Numbered from the stretch's first letter, positions 33,949-44,084 are shown. The stretch is 64,000 nucleotides of DNA from a bacterium (GCA_021817145.1 JAKAVV010000009.1:1-64000), one strand, 5' to 3'. Numbers and translations are program-made. Notes: a model not told the origin generated them from the letters alone.

Positions 33949-34302
33949 TGTGCCACGGGAAACCAGAAGCACGGTCAAGGAAAAGACAGAAACACCCTCT
34001 TCATCATGAGAAGCTTGATATTATGATGGAGTGTCCTGTAAGAAGGACTAAGCGATACCTGGTCAGTCATACACCAAGAGGATCGTAAAAGTAAAGGATG
34101 GATTTTCCAAAGGAAAGCCATGCATGGGGAAGTATGACAGGGGTTTAAGTTTACACCCCCTAGAGAGTTACAGCGAGACGGCCGAAAAATAGGCTGAAAG
34201 CCGTGGACTTAGAAAAAACAAGAGGGATGCAGCAGAGATGCTGCTGGGAACAAGCTCCCAGGTTTTTCGAATCCAGAAAAACTACCCCTCTTTTTTCTTT
34301 TG
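33949..34302 (+). ncRNA. Unrecognised structured RNA, copy 2
   Basis: Sequence and predicted folding are identical with copy 1: seven internal hairpins and a branched terminator-like 3-prime element (AAGAGGG at 34220 pairing with CCCTCTT at 34286, then a T-run). It is followed 66 bp later by the second member of the secreted family. Because both copies are identical, the cell should make the same RNA from two promoters, possibly with different start-site regulation from the differing upstream bases. Confidence 0.7.
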
Positions 34303-34367
34303 TGACAAAAGTACTTCCCTTTCGATCTATAGGGTGCTACCATAAAAAGCAGGAGAGAGAGTTTTGA

Positions 34368-34688
34368 ATGATAAGACTGTTTAAAAAAGTAGGATTAATC
34401 GCTGCTTTTATTCTTTTTATCGGGCAGATTTCTGTTTGGGGACAAGGGGGATTTTACGGCAGAATTGTCCGCTATAATCCTTCCACTCAAATGATGGAAT
34501 TGATGACTGAAACTCCTGTGCCTGGTGGAAAGAGTTTTTTCTTGTTTCACAATCGGATAGAACTTGGGATTTTGTTTCACCCAAAGAGGTTTAATGGAGA
34601 ACTTTTCGGATATTTTGCTCCTTCTGGATACTTTAGAAAATTGAAAAATGCGCGTGGAATGGAAGTGGCTCTTGTGGTTCGGCCTTAA
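34368..34688 (+). CDS. Small secreted protein, second member of the RNA-linked family
   Basis: A 106-residue protein; AGGAGAGAGA precedes the ATG at slightly long spacing. A signal peptide covers about 1-25 (LIAAFILFIGQISVWGQ). The mature 80 residues align with the N-terminal domain of the 32816 protein: YNPSTQMMEL, then FNGELFGYFAPSGYF, then LKNARGMEVALVV. The later domains of the larger paralogue are absent. The family is not recognised. A weak zinc-ribbon-like start (MALCSRCHQEL) immediately follows its stop but ends within 31 codons. Confidence 0.65.
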   Translation: MIRLFKKVGLIAAFILFIGQISVWGQGGFYGRIVRYNPSTQMMELMTETPVPGGKSFFLFHNRIELGILFHPKRFNGELFGYFAPSGYFRKLKNARGMEVALVVRP

Positions 34689-35369
34689 ATGGCTCTCTGT
34701 TCGCGCTGTCATCAAGAATTAAATCAAGATCTCCCTAGTAGCCCTATTTTGCTTCACTTCGTTCATTTCTTGGAACTGTATTGATAGATGCAGCGAATGC
34801 AGATTTTAAGGCTTAAATCAACCTCTGGGCTTAGTCTAACAGACCCCGTCAAAGAACTTGTCAACAGGAGCCGCAAAAAGAAAGGGAAACAATCTTTTGC
34901 TCTTGAATTTTAGCAAAAAATGGCTGTGGATAAAATGACTGGGAAAATAATGGGTGGGATGACCGGATTTGCCAAAAAGGTTACGATTAATTTAGTCTAT
35001 GAATTCATCGATCAACGGACAAAAGAAATCAAAGATGAGCTGACCAGTTGAATATGCGGTTGGACTCCATTATGTCCGTGTTGATGGAAAAGCTTAAATA
35101 AGCGCCGCCATCTCGCGGTCAGGGTTTATCTGACAGTTTACATTCAATTTTCAACTTTTAAATTGCCGATTCGATTCAACTCTTTTGTATTATTGGCAAC
35201 CAGAACCGCGTTTAACGATTTGGCATGCGCCGCTTTGAAGTTTAAGCTGACTTCTATCGATTGTAGACCTGCAATTTTATTCTGTCAATAGCCCGAATCG
35301 AGTTATGTTGGAGAACTAGCAGTTCCACTATCGCGGCTGCTGCCAAGCCCTAATAAGTAAAAGTACGCT
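34689..35369. other. Gene-poor stretch with coding traces
   Basis: 680 bp without a convincing gene. A 31-codon frame at 34688 starts with a CxxC (CSRCHQEL). A 43-codon frame at 34920-35051 (MAVDKMTGKIMGGMTGFAKK) is followed in another frame by MRLDSIMSVLMEKLK at 35054-35101. The amphipathic, protein-like quality and frame change suggest a small decayed gene. The rest (35110-35365) holds nothing I can identify. Confidence 0.4.
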
Positions 35370-36599
35370 TTACTGCGATATCCAGCTTTCTAAGATTGGG
35401 GTTTTTGTGAGATTTGAAGATGAGCTCTGTAAACATTCATCATAGAGAATTTCGGCGCCTGCGCTGTGCCCTGTTGAAATAGTGTTTGCAACAACAGCTC
35501 CAGAGATAGTTCCAATTCCGCCTCCATTGATAGCAAAACTTCCTGTAGGGGCATAAAGAGCAAATGTCGCGCTGTCAGTACCATCGAAAGTGAAAGAAGG
35601 AGTATAAGGAGAAGGCATTCCATAAACAAAAAACCCTGCTGCTCCACCTGTTGGATTTGTTATTTGCGCATGTCCATTCCCTGTCATAGAATCGTAAATG
35701 TACAATCTGACTGGATTAGTGGCAGGACAATCAGCCTCCAAAACACTGCTTCCACTAACTGTCAAAGATTGAAAAGAGTACGCTTGACCACATTCTAATT
35801 GAATTGTGCCGCTGACTGAATATGAGCTGTATGCCCCTGGAGGAATGACCCCTCCAGTAACAGTTGGCGGGGATGTTCCTGGACCACCTGTTGGATCAGT
35901 AATTGGAGCAATAGGAATTGAGTTAGATAAAGTTGTTTCATTTGTATAGCATCCACTGCAAAGAGTAGCAGTAGCTCCAGAGCCAACTTCCACAGTTCCA
36001 ACAGATGCATTGCCACTTAGGGTGATGCTGTTCCCGCTGCCTGGGTTAACTCCAACATTTCCATAATTGTTGTCCAGCGCGCCTGTTCCACCGCATTCTG
36101 TCCCTTTGAAGCTATTTACTTCTTGACTGTCGGTTTGAGTTTTGTATGAAAGCAGCGGTCCTTGAAATGGCCAGGAGCTAACCAGAACCAGCTCGTTAAG
36201 GGTTTTGGTTGTGCCTGACATATCCCCTGTTGAAGTGAGATAAGCCATTCCTGGTGGAATAGGGGTCCCATTATAAGTTTGGGTTGTGGGGCAGTTGTTA
36301 AAAGTTACGGCTTGATTTGTCATCATTGCATGATTAGTTAGAGTTTGAGGAACTAAAGAGTCTGTTCCTAGACAGGTGGTTGATGGAGCTGGGAGTTTGT
36401 TCTCCTCAATATCATACATTTCATTGGCAATTCCTGCTTGGGCTGCATAATGAGCCAGCATGTTCTCCTTGGATTGGAATGCAGTGGAAAGGGTTTGGGT
36501 TCCGCGGGAAGCAAGAGCAAATCCAATGATTGTAACCACAAATAGGACAATCAATACAACAGCCATTGCCATCCCTTTTTTCGTTTTTTTCTGTTCCAT
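35370..36599 (-). CDS. PilX-type minor pilin/assembly protein with a glycine-rich beta domain
   Basis: About 409 residues from ATG 36599 (GGGGGTG upstream; GTG 36608 is possible). The N-terminus MEQKKTKKGMAMAVVLIVLF is a PilX-N-type membrane helix, followed by the AAQAGIANEMYDIEE segment typical of this family. The rest is Gly/Ser/Thr-rich and probably a beta-solenoid (NYGNVGVNPGSGNSITLSGN, then VTGGVIPPGAYSSYSVSG). It is the last gene of a three-gene pseudopilin set. It is probably a type IV pilus tip or secretion-associated subunit. Confidence 0.8.
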   Translation of the reverse strand: MEQKKTKKGMAMAVVLIVLFVVTIIGFALASRGTQTLSTAFQSKENMLAHYAAQAGIANEMYDIEENKLPAPSTTCLGTDSLVPQTLTNHAMMTNQAVTFNNCPTTQTYNGTPIPPGMAYLTSTGDMSGTTKTLNELVLVSSWPFQGPLLSYKTQTDSQEVNSFKGTECGGTGALDNNYGNVGVNPGSGNSITLSGNASVGTVEVGSGATATLCSGCYTNETTLSNSIPIAPITDPTGGPGTSPPTVTGGVIPPGAYSSYSVSGTIQLECGQAYSFQSLTVSGSSVLEADCPATNPVRLYIYDSMTGNGHAQITNPTGGAAGFFVYGMPSPYTPSFTFDGTDSATFALYAPTGSFAINGGGIGTISGAVVANTISTGHSAGAEILYDECLQSSSSNLTKTPILESWISQ

Positions 36600-36612
36600 T
36601 ACAAACACCCCC

Positions 36613-37329
36613 TTAATTATTGGGTAAAGATAAAATCCAGTTTCCGGAAGCGCAGTTTCCAGAATTTACTGGAATTCCAGGATTATAAGTGGTGAGCTGT
36701 CCGCCATAAGTTTTTGCGGCATTGAGCTGAAGATAATACATTCCTGGAACCCCACAGGAAGTTTGAACTTCAAAATTCTCAATATACTGCGACAGTACGG
36801 TTTGAGGAACTGATGCGCTCTCTATGCTGGCTGCAGAAGGAGTGGGGGCTGGAACAATAGAGGACAATTCCGTATTAATAGTTGTGAGCGCTTCTTCTTT
36901 TCGAATCAGTTCATAATAGCTGGTCCCTGTCCTCGGGGTTAAATAATAGCAGATCCATTTCTGCCAGCAGGGTTTACCCGCATCTGATGTTGGAGAGCTG
37001 CCGCAGTTAGATCCAGATCCAGAAGGTTCTCCATTGTAAATCACAAATTGACCGCTGGAATTTCTGGATGAAATCAAAACAAGAGCAGTGCTGCTGTTAG
37101 GAGCAGCAGGTGAAATCCCTGCTGGATCTGATTCTTGGATATCTTTTGCTACTTCTGCCAGGGCATACTGTGTTCCCATTTGAACATCGGCTTGAGAGGA
37201 CCCTGCAGCATAATAAGTCTGGCTTAATGTAAAGAAACTCACGATTAAAGTGGTAACAATGGCAAAAATAGCGGTTGCCACAATAGCTTCAATTAAAGTA
37301 AACCCACGGCATCTCATTTGGTTACCCAT
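36613..37329 (-). CDS. PilW/GspJ-type prepilin-like protein
   Basis: A 238-residue protein with a class III signal: CRGFTLIEAIVATAIFAIVT, cleaved after the Gly by prepilin peptidase. A long N-terminal helix is followed by a globular part with several cysteines (GSNCGSSP, KPCWQKW, TSCGVPG). It overlaps the upstream pilV-like gene by 16 bp. Members of this group are minor pilins that prime pilus or pseudopilus assembly. Confidence 0.83.
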   Translation of the reverse strand: MGNQMRCRGFTLIEAIVATAIFAIVTTLIVSFFTLSQTYYAAGSSQADVQMGTQYALAEVAKDIQESDPAGISPAAPNSSTALVLISSRNSSGQFVIYNGEPSGSGSNCGSSPTSDAGKPCWQKWICYYLTPRTGTSYYELIRKEEALTTINTELSSIVPAPTPSAASIESASVPQTVLSQYIENFEVQTSCGVPGMYYLQLNAAKTYGGQLTTYNPGIPVNSGNCASGNWILSLPNN

Positions 37330-37766
37330 GTGGATGCCTCCACCTCCTCAAGTGGTCCTATTCCACCAAGTCCCCCCATTGGTTGTTTCCACGAGACAAA
37401 AACATCTAACTCAGCCACTCCTCCAACAAGTTGAGGCGGTGGAGTGTTTGCTGTTACCTGATAGGTATAACTTTCATTTTTTGCGGCTCCATTGTTTTGA
37501 CTGGATATGGTGATGGTCCCATGAGTAAAAGGGGGATGGGGGTTAGGTCCGGTAGGAGGAGCGGGGTAAAGGGTCCAGTACTCATTCGAATATAAGGTAA
37601 GCAGCTGATTGGCAATCTGGGTGGCGGAATAAATGTTTTGGGACCCTGAAATTCCTGTAATGGAAGCGGGGAATATTCCCAATAAGAACAAAAATCCAAT
37701 TAATAGGATAGAAGAGGCTAACAGCACCTCCAATAAACTAAGCCCTTTTTCAGTTTTGCTTTTCAT
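37314..37766 (-). CDS. PilV-type prepilin-like protein
   Basis: A 150-residue protein beginning MKSKTEKGLSLLEVLLASSI, a typical prepilin leader with Gly|Leu cleavage and Glu5. A hydrophobic helix follows (LIGFLFLLGIFPA), then a short globular domain. It is first in the PilV-PilW-PilX set. An extended -10 promoter lies 22 bp upstream. Confidence 0.83.
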   Translation of the reverse strand: MKSKTEKGLSLLEVLLASSILLIGFLFLLGIFPASITGISGSQNIYSATQIANQLLTLYSNEYWTLYPAPPTGPNPHPPFTHGTITISSQNNGAAKNESYTYQVTANTPPPQLVGGVAELDVFVSWKQPMGGLGGIGPLEEVEASTWVTK

Positions 37767-37787
37767 CTGCGTTTTATTCTAACTGTT

Positions 37788-37796
37788 ATTATAACA
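37788..37796 (-). promoter_or_regulatory. Extended -10 promoter (TGTTATAAT, minus strand) of the pilin set
   Basis: A perfect TGnTATAAT on the minus strand predicts a leader of only about 15 nt before the pilV-like ATG. The -35 region is poor. Confidence 0.5.
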
Positions 37797-37911
37797 TACC
37801 TTTGGGGTAAAATCTACCCTCCATAAGGGGGAAAAAAATTATCCTTCGGCTAATAGAAGGGTTTAATCAGATTTTCAAGAACCCAAAAGCTCAAGAAGCG
37901 GTTTAATTTGA

Positions 37912-39219
<1,308 letters not shown>

Positions 39220-39223
39220 GGTC

Positions 39224-40090
39224 GTGAAAGGCACAATTCTGGTTGTTGATGATGATGACGCTATCCGGAATTTAATCAAAGCTGTCCTTGAAGACAGCGG
39301 GTTTACTGTTGTGGAAGCTAAAGATGGCGAAGATGCTGTTGCCGTGGCTCGAAATCAGTCCCCTCACTTGATTCTTTTAGATGTTATGCTGCCTCGGATT
39401 GATGGGTTTTCTATTTGCAAAGAATTAAAGCTTTCTCCGATTACTCGACATATCCCCATTATTTTTGTGACCGTTCGGGACCAGGCTCAAGATCGAATTG
39501 ATGGGTTTAAAATTGGAGCTGATGATTATATCACAAAACCTTTCTCCCCTTTAGAACTAGTAGCAAGGGTAGAAGCGGTTTTAAATCGCGCTTTCCATCT
39601 ATTGGATTCTCTGACAGGGCTGCCTGGAAAAGGTGTGCTGGAAGAAGAGGTTCTAAAAGGACTGGATGGGAAACGTCCTTTTTCTATTCTTGCTTTTCGA
39701 TTAGAAAAAGGGGGAAAATTGGTGGAGCAGTGCGGGTTTCCCAAAGCCGCAGAAGAGATTATTCTCCTTGCCAATGTTTTGATCAAGGTTCTTTCTAGAG
39801 AAGGGGATAGACAGGATTTTTTAAGTTTGTATGATCGTTATACAGACATTATTCTTACTTTTGCCGAAAAGCCTGATGAAATATTTGACGAAATTGCGAA
39901 TATATGGAGAAAACTGCAGCCTATCGAGGAGAAAAGATTAGGGGCTTCAGGGCTCCTGCAGTTAAACAGGGTGCATCTCAGAGTTGAAGATTTAAGCGCG
40001 AATTTAGAGCTTATTTTTAAAAAAGTTCAAGATTTTTTTGAAGCTGGGGCTAAAAACGAAAAATTATCTTCTATTGGAACCTTAAAATAG
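39224..40090 (+). CDS. Response regulator with CheY-like receiver and degenerate GGDEF-like output domain
   Basis: About 288 residues from GTG 39224; a start inside ahcY (ATG 39161) is possible but would overlap 59 bp. The receiver is intact: VVDDDD acidic pocket, LILLDVMLPRIDGF with phospho-acceptor Asp, FVTVRD switch Thr and DDYITKPFSP with the Lys. After the linker, DSLTGLPGKGVLEEEV is the usual start of a GGDEF domain. The GG(D/E)EF motif itself is absent, so no diguanylate-cyclase activity is expected. The output may be a binding or regulatory module. Its kinase partner is not in the window. Confidence 0.85.
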   Translation: MKGTILVVDDDDAIRNLIKAVLEDSGFTVVEAKDGEDAVAVARNQSPHLILLDVMLPRIDGFSICKELKLSPITRHIPIIFVTVRDQAQDRIDGFKIGADDYITKPFSPLELVARVEAVLNRAFHLLDSLTGLPGKGVLEEEVLKGLDGKRPFSILAFRLEKGGKLVEQCGFPKAAEEIILLANVLIKVLSREGDRQDFLSLYDRYTDIILTFAEKPDEIFDEIANIWRKLQPIEEKRLGASGLLQLNRVHLRVEDLSANLELIFKKVQDFFEAGAKNEKLSSIGTLK

Positions 40091-40109
40091 CAGTGTTGAG
40101 TTTGACATT

Positions 40110-42497
40110 TTAGATCCAGCGCCCTGTCTGAACAATGACGATCACTGCGTTATAAAGAGAATGGGCTATCATCGGAGTTGCCAATCCTCCAGATTTCTCA
40201 TAAGACCAGGCAGCAGCCATTCCTAAAATAAAGACAGGGATTACAGATGCGGCAGGATGGATCATGGCAAAAATAAGAGAGCTGATAATCATTGAAGCAA
40301 AGATTGGCAGCTTTTTTTTAAGCCCATTGTAAATCAGCCCTCTAAACAAGACTTCCTCAAACAAAGGAGCAGCCACTGAAACCATGAGAAGGATGTTAAG
40401 AGGACTTGCATGAAAAGCAATCACCTGTTTGGAAATCGTTTTTATAAGGTGAAGAGTTCCAAGTTCTTTTAAGTATAAAATACCCATGACTCCAGCAGTC
40501 AGTCCAGCAGCTGTGCCCAGGAGCAGAGACTCTAAAGTTTTTCCTTTTGAAAAAATTTTGAGGCTTTCCGAAATTTTCACTCCTTGCAGTTTTAAAATGA
40601 GGAGCGCCCCTCCCGCTGTCAAGAATGCCGCGATTAAATAAGATAAAAAAATGGTATTGGTAAGCCCTGCTCTGAAATATTTCGAAAAACTCATAAACAA
40701 TATCTGGGTTAAAATTTGAAGCTGAAAAAAAACAAAGAGGGCTGCTAATCCATCCAGAAGATCAATGCTGCGAGTAGGGAGGGAGGTCGGATCCAGAAAA
40801 TAATCAGCCTGGTTAGAAAATTTCTGCCATAAAGCAAGGGCAAGAGCTGAAAAAATGAGCATGGCAACCAGTTTGCTCCAGAAAGAAGGGAGGAACAGGT
40901 CTCCTAAAAATGCCAGCCAGATAATTTCAATAAAGAAAAAGAGACCGAAACTTGCCACCTGGGTCCTGCTGGTAGAAGCAGGATCGAAGTGCAGGGCAGC
41001 GGTAAAAACAGAGATGATCCCAAATAAAGGGATCCCGATTAAAGTCCAGAGCAAGATCCCTAAATCCCCAATTCCAAAGCGCCCGATATAGATCTCCCCA
41101 ATCAGGATCGAGATTAAAGCATAGATTAAAGAGAGCCCAATCCAGGCTGCTGCTTTCTCAAAAATAATCCGAGGAAGGGACCGAGGGAAAGTGTAAAGCA
41201 TCCACAACCCATCTCTTTCAAAATCCATGACAAAGGGGATAGAAAAGAATAAAACATAAGAGCCTATTCCAAATCCAATGGCTCCAATAATAGGAAGGCT
41301 CAGATGATTTTGAGAAAAAAAGGGGGAACCCGTCAGAAGAAAAACAAGGATCACGGCATTATAGATTAAAGGGAAGAAAACAGCCGTGATCAGCAGCTTT
41401 TTGTCTCTTGTCATTAAGCAGAGTTCTTTCCCGATGATTCCAGGGAAAAAGAACGAGGAGAATCCAGCGACTGTTCCTCTTTTTCCTTGATACTTCTTTT
41501 GAATGGCTTCAAGTCCTGAACTGGCTCCATAATAAATTGCTGCTGCTGCAGCTCCTAAGAAAAGCAAAACCTCTAGAACGAAAAGCAGAAATTTTACATA
41601 AAGGAAAGGGGCTGTCCCAGGTTCCATGAACCGAATTAAAAGGCTCCAGGGGAAGTACTGCGTGATTTTGCTGGCATATCGAATAGATCGCGCGAATAAA
41701 GAGTTTTTTGCGATTTTTGAAGCGACTGCTGGAATATTCGTTTTTGAAATGGGAATAAAAGTTGTGGGAAGATAAGGAATAAAATAGAGGAAAAGGATTA
41801 AAATCCAACTGATTAAGTAGATGAACGCCTGGAGGTTTCGAATGGAATACCAGGAAAAATAACGGCGGAAAAAAATCTCGCAAATAAACTGAATAACAGC
41901 CATTGCAAAATTTGCCAGAAGGGTAAACAAAACAGCTCCAGCAAGAGCAATCCAACGATACCCCATCAACCATAAAATGGCGCCCCATAAAGGAGCGATG
42001 AAAAGCCATCCGCTGTTTAAAAGAGCGGCTTCAAGAATTTTAACGCCGTACACATCGGATAGAGAGATAGGCAGAGTAAACAGCCACTCGATTTCATGAT
42101 CCAGATCTGATAAATCGCGAGTAATTCCTCCAATTGAAAGCCCGGCTAACCCTAAAAACAAGAGGGTTAAGAGAAGGCCTCCTGCTCTGACTAAAAAAAA
42201 GGGGGGAGGAGCAAACAGAAGATTTGGGGTCAGTGGTATTTTGGGCAGGAATAAGGGCTCAAGTCCTCCTAAAAGGAAAAACGAAAATCCGATCCCTAGA
42301 AGGATGGAAAAAGGAAAGATAAGGGTGGCTAAAATTAAACTGAATCTTTTTTTAGAAGGGGTTCCTGTTCTTTTTGCTTTTCTTCTAACCGCAAAAAAGA
42401 TTCTGGATCCAATTAAATTTTGCAATCTTTTCAGTTTGAGAAGGATGAAATAAGCGACTGCTTGCAAGGGGGAAATTTTATTAAATTTTCTATCCAT
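40110..42497 (-). CDS. ABC-2 type permease fused to a CPBP intramembrane protease
   Basis: About 795 residues from ATG 42497, which overlaps the ATPase gene by 8 bp; a longer start at 42584 is unlikely. The first ~570 residues are an ABC-2-like multi-spanning permease. The last ~200 are a CPBP/CAAX-protease domain: APLFEEVLFRGLIYNGL (EExxxR), LIFAMIHPA and MIAHSLYNAV supply the catalytic Glu and His ligands. The fusion, coupled to a NatA-like ATPase, resembles NatAB sodium or peptide exporters with an attached protease. Substrate is unknown. Confidence 0.85.
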   Translation of the reverse strand: MDRKFNKISPLQAVAYFILLKLKRLQNLIGSRIFFAVRRKAKRTGTPSKKRFSLILATLIFPFSILLGIGFSFFLLGGLEPLFLPKIPLTPNLLFAPPPFFLVRAGGLLLTLLFLGLAGLSIGGITRDLSDLDHEIEWLFTLPISLSDVYGVKILEAALLNSGWLFIAPLWGAILWLMGYRWIALAGAVLFTLLANFAMAVIQFICEIFFRRYFSWYSIRNLQAFIYLISWILILFLYFIPYLPTTFIPISKTNIPAVASKIAKNSLFARSIRYASKITQYFPWSLLIRFMEPGTAPFLYVKFLLFVLEVLLFLGAAAAAIYYGASSGLEAIQKKYQGKRGTVAGFSSFFFPGIIGKELCLMTRDKKLLITAVFFPLIYNAVILVFLLTGSPFFSQNHLSLPIIGAIGFGIGSYVLFFSIPFVMDFERDGLWMLYTFPRSLPRIIFEKAAAWIGLSLIYALISILIGEIYIGRFGIGDLGILLWTLIGIPLFGIISVFTAALHFDPASTSRTQVASFGLFFFIEIIWLAFLGDLFLPSFWSKLVAMLIFSALALALWQKFSNQADYFLDPTSLPTRSIDLLDGLAALFVFFQLQILTQILFMSFSKYFRAGLTNTIFLSYLIAAFLTAGGALLILKLQGVKISESLKIFSKGKTLESLLLGTAAGLTAGVMGILYLKELGTLHLIKTISKQVIAFHASPLNILLMVSVAAPLFEEVLFRGLIYNGLKKKLPIFASMIISSLIFAMIHPAASVIPVFILGMAAAWSYEKSGGLATPMIAHSLYNAVIVIVQTGRWI

Positions 42498-43230
42498 GAA
42501 TGCTCGTGTTGGTAACAGAGAAAAACACCTCTTCAAGAGAGCCTCCAGGGCAGAGGTGTTCTTCCAGCTCACCTGGTGTTCCAATGGCTAACAGCTTTCC
42601 ATTGTGCAGAATCCCGACTCTATGGCATAATTTTTCAGCCTGTTCGAGTAAATGCGTGCTCAGGAAGATCGTTTTCCCTGAATGGGCAGAGGAGAGGATC
42701 CAATTTTGCACTTCTCGAGAGGCAATAGGATCCAATTCATTAGTGGGTTCATCTAAAAGAAAGATCTGGGGATCATGGATTTGGGCGCAGGCAAGAGCCA
42801 GTTTTCTTTTCATTCCTGCCGAATAATTGACCGCAAATTCATCGGCTGCTTCTTTTAAATCGAGTTTTTCAAAAAGCTCCGCTGTTTTCTCTTTTAACTC
42901 GTTTTTTTTTAGCCCCTGCATCTGTCCGACAAAATTTAAAATTTCGCTCCCTCTTAAGTAATCGTGAAAAGTAGGGAAATCAGGAAGATATCCAATCCAT
43001 CGTTTCAGTTCAATTCTATCTTTTAAACAGTCCATTCCATGGATTTTTGCAAATCCATCTGTAGGGACCAGCATTCCCATTAAAAGACGGATGGTTGTGG
43101 TTTTTCCTGCTCCATTAGGTCCTAGAAATCCGAAGATCTCTCCAGCTGGTATTTGAAGAGTGACTTGATCAACCGCGCGGAAATTTTCAAAACTTTTTGT
43201 TAAGTTTTCACATTCAATTTCAAATTCCAC
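42490..43230 (-). CDS. ABC transporter ATP-binding protein (NatA-like)
   Basis: A 246-residue ATPase: Walker A GPNGAGKTTTIRLLMG, signature YSAGMKRKLALA (NYSAG in place of LSGGQ), Walker B IFLLDEPTNELDPIA, and switch His in FLSTHLLEQAE. It energises the permease-protease fusion encoded next. It starts 6 bp after the atpG stop region on the same strand, so it may be expressed with ATP-synthase genes. Confidence 0.92.
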   Translation of the reverse strand: MEFEIECENLTKSFENFRAVDQVTLQIPAGEIFGFLGPNGAGKTTTIRLLMGMLVPTDGFAKIHGMDCLKDRIELKRWIGYLPDFPTFHDYLRGSEILNFVGQMQGLKKNELKEKTAELFEKLDLKEAADEFAVNYSAGMKRKLALACAQIHDPQIFLLDEPTNELDPIASREVQNWILSSAHSGKTIFLSTHLLEQAEKLCHRVGILHNGKLLAIGTPGELEEHLCPGGSLEEVFFSVTNTSIHG

Positions 43231-43236
43231 GGGAAC

Positions 43237-44082
43237 TTACTTTAATGCTTCTGCTCCAGAAGCGACTTCTAAAATCTCTCTTGTGATCGCTTCCTGGCGC
43301 GCTCGATAAAATTGAAGAGTTAATCCATCAATCAGTTTTTTTGCGTTGTCTGTCGCATTTCCCATGGCTACTAGTCTTGCTCCTAATTCTGCCGCCCGAG
43401 ACTCCAGCAGAACATTATAAATTAAAATGCTGATATATTGGGGGATAAGTGAACTTAAAACAGATTCAGGGTCTGGTTCAAACAAAAACTCTCCTTGATT
43501 TTTGGATGACTCACCAGATAGAGGCAGCAGAAGGATCTGCTGCGGTTTTTGATGCATGGCTGAAATAAATTGAGAGTAGATGATATGAGCTTCATCCCAA
43601 ACATCTGTTAGAAAATTCTTCATCATGAGTTCTGCGATTTTTTGAGCTTCGCTGAAGAGCGGATAAAAGGCGGTGTGAAAACTGTCAACAATATTGACAT
43701 TCCTTTTTGCAAAAAAAGACCTGCCTTTGTTCCCCACAGTTAACATCTGGATCTCTTGACTCTTGTGTTCATTCAGGAACTGCTGCGCCAGTCTTATCAA
43801 ATTCGCGTTGTAAGCTCCACAAAGTCCTTTATCCGCTGTGACCAGAAGCAGTCCTATTCTTTTAACAGCAGGCTTTGAAATGAAAAATGGATTTGGCTCT
43901 TCTGTTAATCCGATGAGCCCTTCCACCATTTCTTTCATTTTGTTGGTATAAGGGCGAGATGATTTTACTTTTGCTTCTGCCCGTTTAATTCGAGCAGCAG
44001 CCACCATTTTCATAGCTTTTGTAATCTGCTGCGTGTTTTTAACAGCTCTGATTCTGAGTTTAATGTCTTTAACGCTGGGCAT
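43237..44082 (-). CDS. atpG: F1Fo ATP synthase subunit gamma
   Basis: A 281-residue rotor-shaft protein. The N-terminus PSVKDIKLRIRAVKNTQQITKAMKMVAAARIKRAE and the C-terminal ARLVAMGNATDNAKKLIDGL plus RQEAITREILEVASGAEAL-type end are conserved (given here in pieces). Short LLVTADKGLCGAYN is also diagnostic. It follows atpA by 2 bp. atpD and atpC, which normally come next, are replaced by an ABC transporter. Confidence 0.96.
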   Translation of the reverse strand: MPSVKDIKLRIRAVKNTQQITKAMKMVAAARIKRAEAKVKSSRPYTNKMKEMVEGLIGLTEEPNPFFISKPAVKRIGLLLVTADKGLCGAYNANLIRLAQQFLNEHKSQEIQMLTVGNKGRSFFAKRNVNIVDSFHTAFYPLFSEAQKIAELMMKNFLTDVWDEAHIIYSQFISAMHQKPQQILLLPLSGESSKNQGEFLFEPDPESVLSSLIPQYISILIYNVLLESRAAELGARLVAMGNATDNAKKLIDGLTLQFYRARQEAITREILEVASGAEALK

Positions 44083-44084
44083 GG

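Larger units (their letters stand above)
33876..34310 (+). repeat. 435-bp perfect direct repeat, copy 2
   Basis: Identical with 32289-32723. The sequence diverges immediately after the shared TGTGACAAAA and before the shared ATCCACAG. Between the two copies lies only the first secreted-protein gene with its promoter, so the arrangement is RNA-protein-RNA-protein. Confidence 0.95.

Noticed and set aside
32260-34310. Chromosomal replication origin at the DnaA-box cluster
   Set aside because: Only two to three boxes per site, no dnaA/dnaN/gidA neighbours and no clear unwinding element; kept only as possible DnaA control.
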